A DNA stretch of 60,530 bases from JABCPO02 sp963542845 (GTDB lineage Bacteria; Bacillota; Clostridia; TANB77; CAG-508): assembly GCA_963542845.1 (NCBI GenBank), contig CAUTZA010000009.1, positions 1 to 60,530 on the forward strand, in the 5' to 3' direction. The notes under the pieces were generated by a model. It searched no databases and was not told the origin of the DNA. It saw only the letters and a list, made by a program, of their open reading frames with translations. Of the stretch, positions 19,331 to 29,003 are shown one piece after another. Position 1 is the first letter of the stretch; each line of letters begins with the position of its first letter. The position numbers and the translations under genes are program-made.

Positions 19331-20761
19331 TTAAAAATATTCTTTATCTAATATTATATTATCTTTTTCAATTGCAATTGTATTTGCTATTTTTTGTCTT
19401 GCTGTATCTGTTCTATAGAAATCCATAAGATATGCACCAGTGTTTACAAATACAAATATATCACCTTTTTTAACTTCTTTATCTAAATATATCTTATGTG
19501 AATATATTAGGTCATTTTCCATACATAAATTACCTGCTACATATACACCTTCTTTAGCATCTTCTCTTAACTCTTTTTCACTTTCTTTAATAAGATGTAC
19601 AGGATCTAGGAACATTTCTCCTCCTCCCATTATAACATCCTGACTTTTCATATCTAGATATACCATCTTATCACCTGCTTCAAGCTCTTTTACAAAGTTA
19701 ACTTTTGTAACTACAATACCTGTTTGATCTAAAATAGCTGTTCCTGGTTCTATATATAGTTCTATTAGATTTTCTTTTATAATATCTAAAACTTTTCTAT
19801 TTCCAAAATCTTCTAAACTACTATCTAATACTTTTTCTAAATTATATACTCCCGGAATAGGTGTAACATATTCTTTATGTACTAAATTTTTCTTAATAGC
19901 ACCTTTTTCTATAACAACACCAAAACTCTTGTTATTATATGTAATCATAGGTATTTGTCCTAATATACTTTTTTTGATATTTAAAATACTTTTATCATAT
20001 TTATCCTTATCTTCAATATATTTAATACCATATCCTCCACCTATATCCATTATATATGGATTTAGTCCTAATTCATAACATTTTTCTATCATTAAAAATG
20101 TATTGTTTATTGCTACTGTTTTTTCTGCAATACTATTTGAATCTAAGTGGAATGCAAATCCTTTAAAATTAATATTATCTTGATATTCTTTAGTTGCAAT
20201 CTTTTCTAAAACTTTTTCATAATCTTTGTATTTAAACCCAAACTTTGTGTTTTTTTCCATTATATTTGCACTTTTTGATTTAAATCCACTAAATCTTAAT
20301 AATATACTAACCTTTGGTAGATTATTTTCTTTTTTCACTCTTATTATTTCATCTAATTCTTCTATATTATCAACATGAAAAAGTATATTATGTCTTACAC
20401 CAAGTTCTATAAACCTGTCATTTTTAGGACCTGTTCCAACTATCTTATCTCCTGAAAATCCTTTTGAAAGTGCCATTATAAGTTCACCTTCTGATGCAAC
20501 ATCCATATTTATTTTTGTTTTTAATGCTTTTCTTATAGCCGCTTCACTTTTTGTTGATTTTTGTGCAAACTGTATTTTTCCTGTTAATCCTTTTTCTTCA
20601 TAGAACTTTTTAAATTTTTCAATATTTTCTTCTAAAATATCTAAATTCATTATATTTAAAGGACTTGAAAATCCTTGTAATAATCTATTCATCTCATTAT
20701 AATTTAAATATTTTATCCACTTTTCATGTATAATAGGTGGAAATTCTATATATTTTTCCAT
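19331..20761 (-). CDS. LysA-like PLP-dependent decarboxylase (fold type III)
   Basis: A 476-residue protein of the diaminopimelate/ornithine decarboxylase fold. The Schiff-base Lys is in IQFAQKSTKSEA (family FA-KAN), followed by VASEGELIMAL, a PLP-phosphate loop DIGGGYG, LYIEPGTAIL and the C-terminal NTGAYLMDFYRTD. Differences from LysA around the PLP lysine and the genomic context suggest a substrate other than diaminopimelate. Its ATG overlaps the stop of the ATPase gene by one base (TAATG), so the two are coupled, and the CysK-rhodanese gene follows by 33 bases. LysA-like plus CysK-like pairs occur in siderophore and diamino acid pathways. No CGG+1 site. Confidence 0.82.
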   Translation of the reverse strand: MEKYIEFPPIIHEKWIKYLNYNEMNRLLQGFSSPLNIMNLDILEENIEKFKKFYEEKGLTGKIQFAQKSTKSEAAIRKALKTKINMDVASEGELIMALSKGFSGDKIVGTGPKNDRFIELGVRHNILFHVDNIEELDEIIRVKKENNLPKVSILLRFSGFKSKSANIMEKNTKFGFKYKDYEKVLEKIATKEYQDNINFKGFAFHLDSNSIAEKTVAINNTFLMIEKCYELGLNPYIMDIGGGYGIKYIEDKDKYDKSILNIKKSILGQIPMITYNNKSFGVVIEKGAIKKNLVHKEYVTPIPGVYNLEKVLDSSLEDFGNRKVLDIIKENLIELYIEPGTAILDQTGIVVTKVNFVKELEAGDKMVYLDMKSQDVIMGGGEMFLDPVHLIKESEKELREDAKEGVYVAGNLCMENDLIYSHKIYLDKEVKKGDIFVFVNTGAYLMDFYRTDTARQKIANTIAIEKDNIILDKEYF

Positions 20762-21718
20762 TATTTATTATTCTCCTTTATAACCTTTTCATAATCAAAC
20801 TCATTGTTTATATATCCGAAGTAGGTCAACTCCATAATATTCTGAATACCATGTTTCACAATTCTTCTTGTATATATCATAAAGTCTTTCCTTATATTCT
20901 TTCCAATCTTTTTTTGTATTTTTAACAAGATTTAATATTTTTTCAAAAACTTCTTTGTTTTCTTCTATAAACAGGTTGAATTTTTCTTTATCTCCTTGTT
21001 CATATCTTCTTATATTACTAGAATATGATATAACCCCTATTACTTTTTCTTCTCCAAGCTCTCTTTTTACAAATTCTACATCTGATTCATCTAATGCCTT
21101 GTTTATAACAACATAATTTTTTAAATTATAGTTTTTAGTTACATTTTCAAAATCTTTTATGATTCCAATACTTTTCATTGTTGGTTCTACAACAAATAAG
21201 TTTATTTCAGATGCACAAAACATTGATGTACCAACACTGTCAATACCTGCTGTTTGGTCTGTAATTACCATCATATTTTCATCATCAAGAAGTCTGTTAT
21301 ATATAAGTTCATTAGCTTGAAGTTTACCATGGAAACATTGACTTCCGAAGTTGTTCTTCATCTGTATATGTTCCTGTTGTTACTAGAGCTATATTATCTT
21401 TAACTGTTGCATATTTTTTAAAAAACTCATCTTCAAGTGTTGGCATTATAAATTTAGATGTATAGTCTGGAGGTGTTGTCCCTATAATTATAGGTTCTTT
21501 TTCCTTTACTTTTCTATTTCCTTCAAAATATCTTCCGAAGTTCTTCTATTCTATCGCCAAGTTCTATTTTATCCATTCCAATACTTTTACCTACATGTGA
21601 ATTTATATCTGCATCAAATAATACTACATTTTTAACATAGTTTTTCACATATAATGCAAATGCTGTTGATATTGTTGTCTTTCCGACTTCCACCTTTTCC
21701 TACAAATGATATTCTCAT
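20761..21718 (-). CDS. CooC/MinD-type P-loop ATPase, four CGG+1 sites
   Basis: After four skips this is a 317-residue deviant-Walker ATPase. It starts MRISFVGKGGSGKTTISTAF: the CGG+1 site 21683-21685 (AGT C GGA) is inside the P-loop at residue 11, so unshifted translation yields no ATPase. Others: 21535-21537 (CTT C GGA, restoring RIEELGRYFEG), 21345-21347 (CTT C GGA, restoring EEQLGSQCFHG with a Cys as in CooC metal sites) and 20816-20818 (CTT C GGA, restoring VDLLGYINN near the C-terminus). Also seen: VVLFDADINSHVG (switch I) and MMVITDQTAGIDSVG (Walker B region). The family inserts or matures metal centres or partners proteins; first gene of the sulfur/PLP cluster. ATG 21718 follows AGGAGA. 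Confidence 0.88.
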
Positions 21719-21765
21719 AATTTTCTCCTATTTCTTATTTACTATTTAACATTACTATTTTAACA

Positions 21766-21806
21766 CAAAAAAGAACAATTTGCAATTCATTTGCATTTTG
21801 TTCTTT
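21766..21806 (-). terminator. Terminator of the nusA-infB-rbfA operon
   Basis: AAGAACAA-TGCA / TGCA-TTGTTCTT stem followed on the minus strand by a U run, 80 bases after rbfA. Confidence 0.75.
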
Positions 21807-21884
21807 TCTCTTTTTTTCATATTATTTTTTATTTTCAATTTTAATTTGTAATATGTCTTATTCTTACAACTCTTATTCTTACTC

Positions 21885-22283
21885 TTATTTTTCTTCATCT
21901 TCATTAATATCTGTATTATGATTATTATCATTCTTACCTTTTAGGTCTTTATGAAGATCATGAATAATTTCGTTTATTCTAGAACCATATTCAACAGATT
22001 CATCATATATGAAAATTAAGCTTGGCATTTTTCTAAATTGAAGTGTGTGTGCAAGTCTTGTTCTCATAAATCCAGCTGCTTTTTTAAGTGCAAGCATTGC
22101 TTCTTTCTTATTCTTTACTGCAATCATACTTACATACACTTTTGAATTACTAAAATCTGGTGCTGTATCTACTTTGTTTACAGTGATAAGCCCTGTTATA
22201 TTTGTATTAGTAAGTTCTCTTGATATTATATTTGAAAGTTCTCTTTTTATACTTGAGTTTACTCTTTCCATCCTATTTGTCAT
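21885..22283 (-). CDS. rbfA: Ribosome-binding factor A
   Basis: A 132-residue protein of the RbfA KH-like fold: NRMERVNSSIKRELSNIIS at the start, then VYVSMIAVKNKKEAMLALKK and the conserved core GFMRTRLAHTLQFRKMP, ending LIFIYDESVEYGSRINEII and an acidic tail. RbfA binds the 30S subunit during late 16S maturation. Last gene of the nusA-infB operon, nine bases after infB. No CGG+1 site. Confidence 0.95.
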   Translation of the reverse strand: MTNRMERVNSSIKRELSNIISRELTNTNITGLITVNKVDTAPDFSNSKVYVSMIAVKNKKEAMLALKKAAGFMRTRLAHTLQFRKMPSLIFIYDESVEYGSRINEIIHDLHKDLKGKNDNNHNTDINEDEEK

Positions 22284-22291
22284 ATTTTCTC

Positions 22292-25208
22292 CTATTTAGT
22301 TAAACTTTTTCTCTTTATTTCTTGCATTTCATATACTTCTAATGTATCTCCAACTTGGATATCATTAAATCCTTCAATTTGAATACCACATTCATATCCA
22401 TGTGCAACTTCTTTAACATCATCTTTAAATCTCTTAAGTGATGAAAGCTTAGAATCACATAATACTACATTATCTCTTATTATTCTAACACCTGCATTTC
22501 TTGTAACTTTACCATTTAGTACATATGCCCCTGCAATTACACCAACTTTAGAAATCTTAAATGTTTCTCTTATTTCTGCTGTTCCTATAATAATTTCTTC
22601 ATATTCTGGGTCAAGCATTCCTATCATTGCTGATTTAACATCTTCTATTGCATTATATATTATTGAATATTGTTTTATTTCTATTCCATCTTTATCTGCT
22701 TCTAATTTAGCTATAGGTTCTGGTCTTACATTAAATGCTATTATTAATGCTCCTGCAACTTTTGCAAGGTTAACATCTGATTCTGATACTCCACCTACAC
22801 TTGAATGTATAACTTTTATCGCTACTTCATCTGTAGATAAGTTTTCTAGTGATTTCTTTATAGCTTCTGCTGTTCCTAAAACATCTGCTTTAACAACAAT
22901 ATTTAATTTCTTAATCTTACCTTCTGCTATATTTGCATATAGGTCTTCTAATTTAACTGCTGAAGTTGTACCAATCTTTTGTTCTCTCTTAGCTCTTTCT
23001 CTTCTTTCAACAAGTTTTCTTGCTGTTTTTTCATCAGATACTTCATAGAAAACTTCTCCTGCTTCTGGCACAACATTCAATCCTGTTACTTCTACTGGTG
23101 TTGAAGGTCCTGCTTCTCTTATTCTTTCACCTTTAAAATTAATCATATTTCTTATTCTACCTATTGCAGATCCTACAATTATTGTATCACCAATATTTAA
23201 TGTTCCTCTATCTACAAGCATACTTACAACAGGTCCTTTTGCCTTATCAAGTCTTGCTTCTAAAACTGTACCTTTTGCTTGTTTCTTAGGATTTGCTTTA
23301 AGTTCCAAAACATCTGCTTGTAATTGTACCATTTCAAGTAATGTATCAATTCCTATATTTTCTTTTGCAGAAATTGGAACAAGAATTGAATCTCCTCCCC
23401 ATTCTTCTGGAACAATTCCATAATTAGATAATTCTTGTTTTATCTTATCTAAGTTTGCTCCTGGAAGATCAATCTTGTTTATAGCTACTATAATTGGTAT
23501 TTCTGCCGCTTTAGCATGGTTTATAGCTTCTATTGTTTGTGGCATAACCCCATCATTTGCTGCAACAACAAGTATTGCAATATCTGTTGCTTTTGCTCCT
23601 CTTGCTCTCATTGATGTAAAAGCTTCATGCCCTGGTGTATCTAAGAATGTCATAAGCTTATTATTTACAACTACTTGGTATGCACCAATATGTTGTGTAA
23701 TTCCTCCTGCTTCTTCTGCAATCTTGTTTGTTTTTCTAATTGCATCTAGAAGTGATGTTTTACCATGGTCTACGTGTCCCATTACAACAACTACAGGTGG
23801 TCTTTCTACAAGTTCTTCCTTTGTATCTTCTGTATTATCAAATAATATTTCTTCATATGATACAACTTTCTTTCTATTAACATTTATTCCATATTCTGAT
23901 GCTATTAAAAATGCTGTATCAAAATCTAAATCTGTGTTTAAAGATACCATTACTCCCATTTTTATAAGGGTTTTCATAACATCTGCTACTGTTACTTTTA
24001 ATTCTTGTGCTAAATCTTTTACAACAATTGTATCTCCTATTGTTATTTCTGTATGTTTAGCTTGTTCTTTTACTTGTTTCTTTTCCTTATCTTTCTTCTT
24101 AGGTTTTGTTCTTTTTGCTCTTCCTTGATATATATCAAATATATCTCCACTTTCTATCATTCCTGAAATATTTCCGGTGTCCCTTAAAAGCTTTTAAGTT
24201 ATCTACATCAAACTCTTCTTCTCTATTTACTCTTTGTTTTTTCTTAGTATCTTCTGAGTTTCTATTTTCTTTTTCTCTTTCTCTATTCTTATCTCTTTGT
24301 TTTGATGCTCTTATTTCTTCTTTGTTTCTTTCTATCCCTTTATCAACTTCAATATTATCTTTAAAGCTCTCTTTTTCTCTTCCTCTTGCTTTTTTATCTT
24401 TATCAAAGTCTTTTTCATTTCTAAAGTTTGATTTTCCATTATTTGAATTTTGATTTAATTTTGAATTTTTATCTCTTCTTGAGTCAAACTTATTATTCTC
24501 ATTTCTGTCTTTAAAGTTTTCTCTTTCTGAATTATTTCTTCTGTTTTTATTATCTCTACTGTCTCTATTTTCCCTATTATAGCTATTCTTGTTATCTTTT
24601 GTATTTTGATTTTGGAAATTATTTGTATTTTTTTCTTTATTTTCTCTATTATTTTTAATGTCTCTGTTATCTCTATTTTCTTTTTTCATATTATTTTTTT
24701 CTTGCATCTTATTCTTATTAGCATCATTCATAGTATTTTCTTTTTGTTCTGAAGTTTCTACTGATACTGTATTTATTGTAGTTTCTTTTTGTGTTGTTTT
24801 GTTATTTAGCCCTAATAATTCATTTAAAGTCATTGGTTTTGTATCTTTTTTAGGTCTTCTTGATACTATATTATATTCTTTTTGAGTGTTTTTTGTTATT
24901 TTACCAACTTCTTCTAATTGTTTTGTAATCTTTTTATTTTCATCTACAACAACTTTTCTTCTTATAATCACTGGTTCTTCTTTTTTATTCTTTTCGTTCT
25001 TTTCAATTTTTTCATTTTTTTCTACTTTTACAACATCTTTTTTTACTTCTTTTTTATTCAAACTTGAAATAATTTTGTTTGCTTCTTCATCTGTTATACT
25101 ATTTAAATGACTTTTTACCTCTATTCCTAAACTATTAGCAATTTCAATTGTTTCTTTATTTGTTTTGTTTATTTCTTTTGCTAATTCATATATTTTCTTA
25201 TTTCCCAT
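22292..25208 (-). CDS. infB: Translation initiation factor IF-2, one CGG+1 site
   Basis: Read with one skip this is a 971-residue IF-2. It has an IF2-N domain (KKIYELAKEINKTNKETIEI), a long disordered Asn/Lys/Arg/Glu linker, a second IF2-N-like motif, the G domain (VVVMGHVDHGKTSLLDAI, DTPGHEAFTSMRARG, AINKIDLP) and the C-terminal domains. The CGG+1 site 24174-24176 (CAC C GGA) is near residue 344, at the end of the linker, restoring FKGHGNISGMIESGD. Unshifted product would be an N-terminal fragment without the GTPase. An essential factor carrying a site implies efficient reading, unless an internal start downstream also serves. ATG 25208 overlaps ylxQ by 11 bases behind GGAGG. Confidence 0.95.
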
Positions 25209-25650
25209 CTATTTCCTCCAAAATACTTGTTATAATTCCTCTTGCCAAATTTCTATCTTTTATTCCTATTACAGGCTTATTTACCTTGCCGACAGCACTG
25301 CTATTTTCTTCTTTTGTTCCTACTATAATAACCCTTATATTCCCATTTTGTTTTTCACTTTTATTTTCTTTTTTCTTTGTTTCATTTCTCTCAAAACTCA
25401 AATTTTCATAAGCATGTACTAGTTTTTTTTCTAGTCTTCTTTTTGACTTTTCTGGCATGTTTTTTGCAACAATAGCAAGTGCTATTCTTCCCTTAGCTAT
25501 TCCAAGTAATACATCATCTTCTGAGTATACTATCTTACCTGATCTTGCTGCAAATCCCATTAGATGTAAATATCTACTTTTTACTAGATTTGCTACTTCT
25601 AATACATATCTACTTTTTGTATCTTTTTTTTCTTTATTATTTTTTTGCAT
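25198..25650 (-). CDS. L7Ae/YlxQ-family RNA-binding protein
   Basis: A 150-residue protein with the L7Ae-like segment LMGFAARSGKIVYSEDDVLLGIAKGRIALAIVAKNM, as in YlxQ, plus a longer Lys/Asn-rich region and a conserved-looking VGKVNKPVIGI near the C-terminus. The family binds kink-turn RNA. It sits in its usual place between ylxR and infB, overlapping both. The GTC GGC in this gene is in frame (Val-Gly) and is not a shift site. Confidence 0.88.
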   Translation of the reverse strand: MQKNNKEKKDTKSRYVLEVANLVKSRYLHLMGFAARSGKIVYSEDDVLLGIAKGRIALAIVAKNMPEKSKRRLEKKLVHAYENLSFERNETKKKENKSEKQNGNIRVIIVGTKEENSSAVGKVNKPVIGIKDRNLARGIITSILEEIDGK

Positions 25651-25969
25651 ATTTTTTTAATTCTTCTTTTTCCTCTTCTTTTAAAGATATATTATAATAC
25701 CTTTCAATTGCTCTTCTTCTTATAGCTTTTTCAATACATTCTTCATTTCTGCATAAATATATTGTTCTACCCATTCCTTGTATATCTAATTTTTCTGATA
25801 TAACAAGTCTATTTTTGTTAATAATATTATTACTTCCTATTTTTTCTTTTTCATATTCTTTTTTATCTACAGACAATTGTATATATTTCTTTTCTTGTAT
25901 ATTTTCGTTTGTTTTTAAAATACTTTGAAAACATCCTTTACACTTTCTTGTATTTTTAATGTTCCTCAT
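25637..25969 (-). CDS. YlxR/RnpM family RNA-binding protein
   Basis: A 110-residue basic protein with the YlxR signature: RKCKGCFQSILK at the N-terminus and GRTIYLCRNEECIEKAIRRR. In other Firmicutes YlxR binds the RNase P RNA. This copy has an insertion (residues 25-55) between the two Cys regions. Its ATG lies inside the end of nusA and its 3' end overlaps ylxQ. No CGG+1 site. Confidence 0.85.
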   Translation of the reverse strand: MRNIKNTRKCKGCFQSILKTNENIQEKKYIQLSVDKKEYEKEKIGSNNIINKNRLVISEKLDIQGMGRTIYLCRNEECIEKAIRRRAIERYYNISLKEEEKEELKKYAKK

Positions 25970-27203
25970 TTTGTTCTTCTTCCATTATCACTATATCTTC
26001 TAAAGTTTTTTCAATTTCTTGTTCTTCTTCTTTTTCAAAAGATTCTGTTTCTTCAAATGTTTCTTCTATTTCTACTACTTCACCTGATTTTTCTTGTTCT
26101 TCTTCTATTTTTTCCATATCTATTGAAGTGTCTTTTTCGCCTTTTTCAAGCATTTCTTTAAATTCTGTTATACCTTTAATATCTATTGCCCAATGTGTTA
26201 ATTCTACAGCAAGCCTTACATTTTGTCCTTTTTTACCTATTGCAAGTGTTAATTGGTCATCTGCTACTATTACTTGTGCAAATCTTGTTTCTTCGTTAAT
26301 ATCTATAGCCATTATTTCTGCTGGTAATAATGCTTGTGCTATTAGTTTTGCTGGATCTTCACTCCATTCTACAACATCTATCTTTTCTCCGCGAAGTTCT
26401 TTTTTTATACTTTCTATTCTTAGTCCTTTAGGTCCTATACATGATCCTACTGGGTCTATATTTTCATTTTTTGAATATACTGCTACTTTTGATCTTACTC
26501 CTGGTTCTCTTGATACAGATTTTACTTCTATTAACCCTTCATCTATTTCTGGTATTTCATATTCAAATAATCTCTTTAAAAAGTCATTTGCTCTTCTAGA
26601 TACTATTACTTGAACATCTCCTTTTTCTCTTTTTACTATATCTTGTACATACACTCTTATCTTTTGGTTCACTGCATATTTATCTTTTTCTACTTGTTCT
26701 TTTACCGGCATTATACCTTCAAGTTTTCCAAGATCAAGAATTACAGTTTTGCCTTCTCCTGCTTTTTGCACAATCCCTGTTATAATTTCACCTTTTTTTT
26801 CTTGGTATTCATTAAATCTTACTTCTTTTTCTTTTTCTCTTAATTTTTGTACTATTATTTGTTTTCCTTTTTGTACTGCTATTCTTCCAAAATCTTTTGG
26901 TACTATTATAACCTTAACAACATCCCCTACTTTTGATGTTTTTTTCTTTTTCTTTGCTTCTTCTAATGATATTTCTTTTACTTCATCTTCTACCTTTTCA
27001 ACTATTGTTTTTTCTGCAAATACAATAATATCACCATTCTTATCTATATCTATCTTAACATTTTCTTCTGTTCCATAGTTTTCCTTATATGCTGCTTCTA
27101 ATGCTGTTAGAAGTGCACTTTTCATATATTCTTGTGATATTCCTTCTTCTTTTTCTAGCTCTTCCATCGCTTTTATAAGTTCTCTCATATTAATTGATTT
27201 CAT
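25956..27203 (-). CDS. nusA: Transcription termination/antitermination factor NusA
   Basis: A 415-residue NusA: an N-terminal RNA polymerase-binding domain (INMRELIKAMEELEKEEGIS), S1 domain (GEIITGIVQKAGEGKTVILDLGKLEGIMP), then KH1 and KH2 (DPVGSCIGPKGLRIESIKKEL, TLAIGKKGQNVRLAVELT), and a short acidic tail. ATG at 27203 is preferred because GGAGA lies correctly upstream; an in-frame ATG at 27224 overlaps it. An intact CTT GGA pair (ILDLGKL) and an Arg CGC before Gly (ELRGEK) show that Leu-Gly and CGC-GGA are not shifted here. First gene of the operon; rimP, usual upstream, is absent. Confidence 0.95.
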   Translation of the reverse strand: MKSINMRELIKAMEELEKEEGISQEYMKSALLTALEAAYKENYGTEENVKIDIDKNGDIIVFAEKTIVEKVEDEVKEISLEEAKKKKKTSKVGDVVKVIIVPKDFGRIAVQKGKQIIVQKLREKEKEVRFNEYQEKKGEIITGIVQKAGEGKTVILDLGKLEGIMPVKEQVEKDKYAVNQKIRVYVQDIVKREKGDVQVIVSRRANDFLKRLFEYEIPEIDEGLIEVKSVSREPGVRSKVAVYSKNENIDPVGSCIGPKGLRIESIKKELRGEKIDVVEWSEDPAKLIAQALLPAEIMAIDINEETRFAQVIVADDQLTLAIGKKGQNVRLAVELTHWAIDIKGITEFKEMLEKGEKDTSIDMEKIEEEQEKSGEVVEIEETFEETESFEKEEEQEIEKTLEDIVIMEEEQNEEH

Positions 27204-27258
27204 AATCTTTTCTCCATAATTCAAATATTTATCTTTTCTTTAGCAATTCATTTTTCTT

Positions 27259-27292
27259 TAAAATATGGAAGGACCTTTTTGGCCCTTCCACA
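27259..27292 (-). terminator. Terminator after the putative zinc peptidase gene
   Basis: Strong stem TGGAAGGGCC / GGTCCTTCCA with an A5 loop, then AUAUUUUAA on the minus strand. Confidence 0.85.
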
Positions 27293-27387
27293 TTTACTTT
27301 AACATGAATTTTACAATACAATAATAGCATTTTTAACACATTTTGTCAACCTATTATTGTTATACTTCTAATGTATATGATGACTTT

Positions 27388-28933
27388 TTAATTAACATGT
27401 TTTTCTAATTCTTCGATATATATCAAAACCCTGTCTACATCTTCTTTAGTTACTTCATACTTATTATCTGTTAAATCTATCACTATCTCTTCTAAACTAT
27501 TAATCTTTTCTTCTTTAATATCATAATAGTATTTAACAGCTCTTAATAATCCGTATATATATTGTGATGGATTTCCTTTTTCAGTTATATCATATCCATC
27601 TCTTGTAATATATCCTATCTTTTCCCTTGAATTTAAACTTTTACAATTATAATAATCTTTTTGTATCTCTTCATATACTTGAGTTATTTTCTCTGTCAAT
27701 TCTTTTATTCTTTCTTCTGTAAGTTCTTCTCCTTTATTCTCTTCTAATATCCTTACATATTCTTTTTGGAATTTTAATGCTCCTGTAAAAAGCATTTGCA
27801 TAATACTCCTATTAATTCTATTTCCTACAATATATCTAATATTTACACTCTTATCTTCCTTGTGACATTTAATTGCACCATCTACAATTAAAAGCTCAAA
27901 TAGGTTAGATATTGTTTCATTACTAATTATATTTTTTCTTTCATATGTTAATCCATATACCTCATTTGTAATTGTTCTTTCCACTATATGTCCGAAGCTC
28001 ATGAAAAAATACATGTATATTATTAAAATCATTATTTTGAGATTTAAAAATCATATATGAATTATTTAAATTTATAGCTCTTGACCTAATATCGCCTGGT
28101 TCTGCTTTACTACTATCTATCCTTTTATTCTCAATTAATGTTCTAATGGCTTTTTCTATAATCATATTACTTTCTGTATCTAAGTTTCCAAATCCTTTTT
28201 TCATTGTCTTAATATAATCAAACTTGTAATCTACATATTCCTTATTTTCTCTTACCTCTTTAGCAATATTTTGATTAATATTTCTTTTTTCTTTTAAGTA
28301 TTGTTTCTTAGATACTAGATAATCAACTATACCCTCAATATTATTCTTCCTATTTTTTACTTCAAGTATTGCATCATACCATAATTTAAAAGTTTTAAAA
28401 TATAGCTTATCTTTATCTATTTCATATGAATATTCCTTGTTTTCATCATATAATTTTTTTAAAAATCCAGCAAATTGTTTTCTTATTTTTTTTAAATTTT
28501 CTGTTTCTTCAATGAACTTATCTTCTTCTTTCTTGTAATATATACTTTTAACTATTTCATAATCCTCACCTTCTGTAATCATATATACATATGAATTCTT
28601 AGACAGTTTTCCTAAATTTCCTTCTAAAACAGCAAAAAAATTATACATACATTCTCTTAAAAGCTCTTTATTTATCTCTATCTTCCTATTATCTAGTTTT
28701 GAAGATAATACTTCATATACAAACAAGTCCATAATAGTATGTATTATTTTAATAATATCATCCTTAATATATTTATCTTCAACATTTCCATTTAAAATAT
28801 TTGATATAACCCTATCTGTTCTTTCTTTTTGTATTAAAATTTCTTCATTTGGATGTTCATCATCTTTAAATATTCTACTTAAATCTAATTTCATTTTTAA
28901 TAATATTTCACTATTTAATTTTAATTCTTCCAT
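27388..28933 (-). CDS. Putative zinc metallopeptidase (HELGH), one CGG+1 site
   Basis: Read with one skip this is a 514-residue protein without signal peptide or TM segment. The CGG+1 site 27992-27994 (CTT C GGA) rebuilds NNIHVFFHELGHIVERTI, an HExxH zinc-binding helix preceded by hydrophobic residues, with possible third ligands in the downstream helix NETISNLFELLIVDGAIK. Upstream is a mostly helical charged domain of 300 residues. I do not recognise the family; it resembles cytoplasmic gluzincins of unknown target. Unshifted translation ends only about eight residues past HEL and gives a protein without the last half. ATG at 28933 is preferred to GTG at 28939. Confidence 0.75.
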
Positions 28934-28958
28934 ACACACCTCATATATTTATTATACT

Positions 28959-28987
28959 AAAAATAGAGCTACTTTCGTAGCCCTATC
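28959..28987 (-). terminator. Terminator after the AhpF-like gene
   Basis: GATAGGGCTAC / GTAGCTCTATT stem with a GAAA loop and a following U5. Confidence 0.8.
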
Positions 28988-29003
28988 TCTTTTCTATTAG
29001 TTA

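Noticed and set aside
6901..21718. Mass pseudogenisation
   Set aside because: The shifted genes are otherwise intact, include essential functions, and all frames resume without other stops or indels.
25285..25295. CGG in the YlxQ gene (GTC GGC) and similar cases in the PBP, ldh, dnaG and BspA genes
   Set aside because: There the CGG spans two codons (for example GTC|GGC, CAC|GGT, ACG|GAA), so no in-phase CGG is met and no shift is needed.
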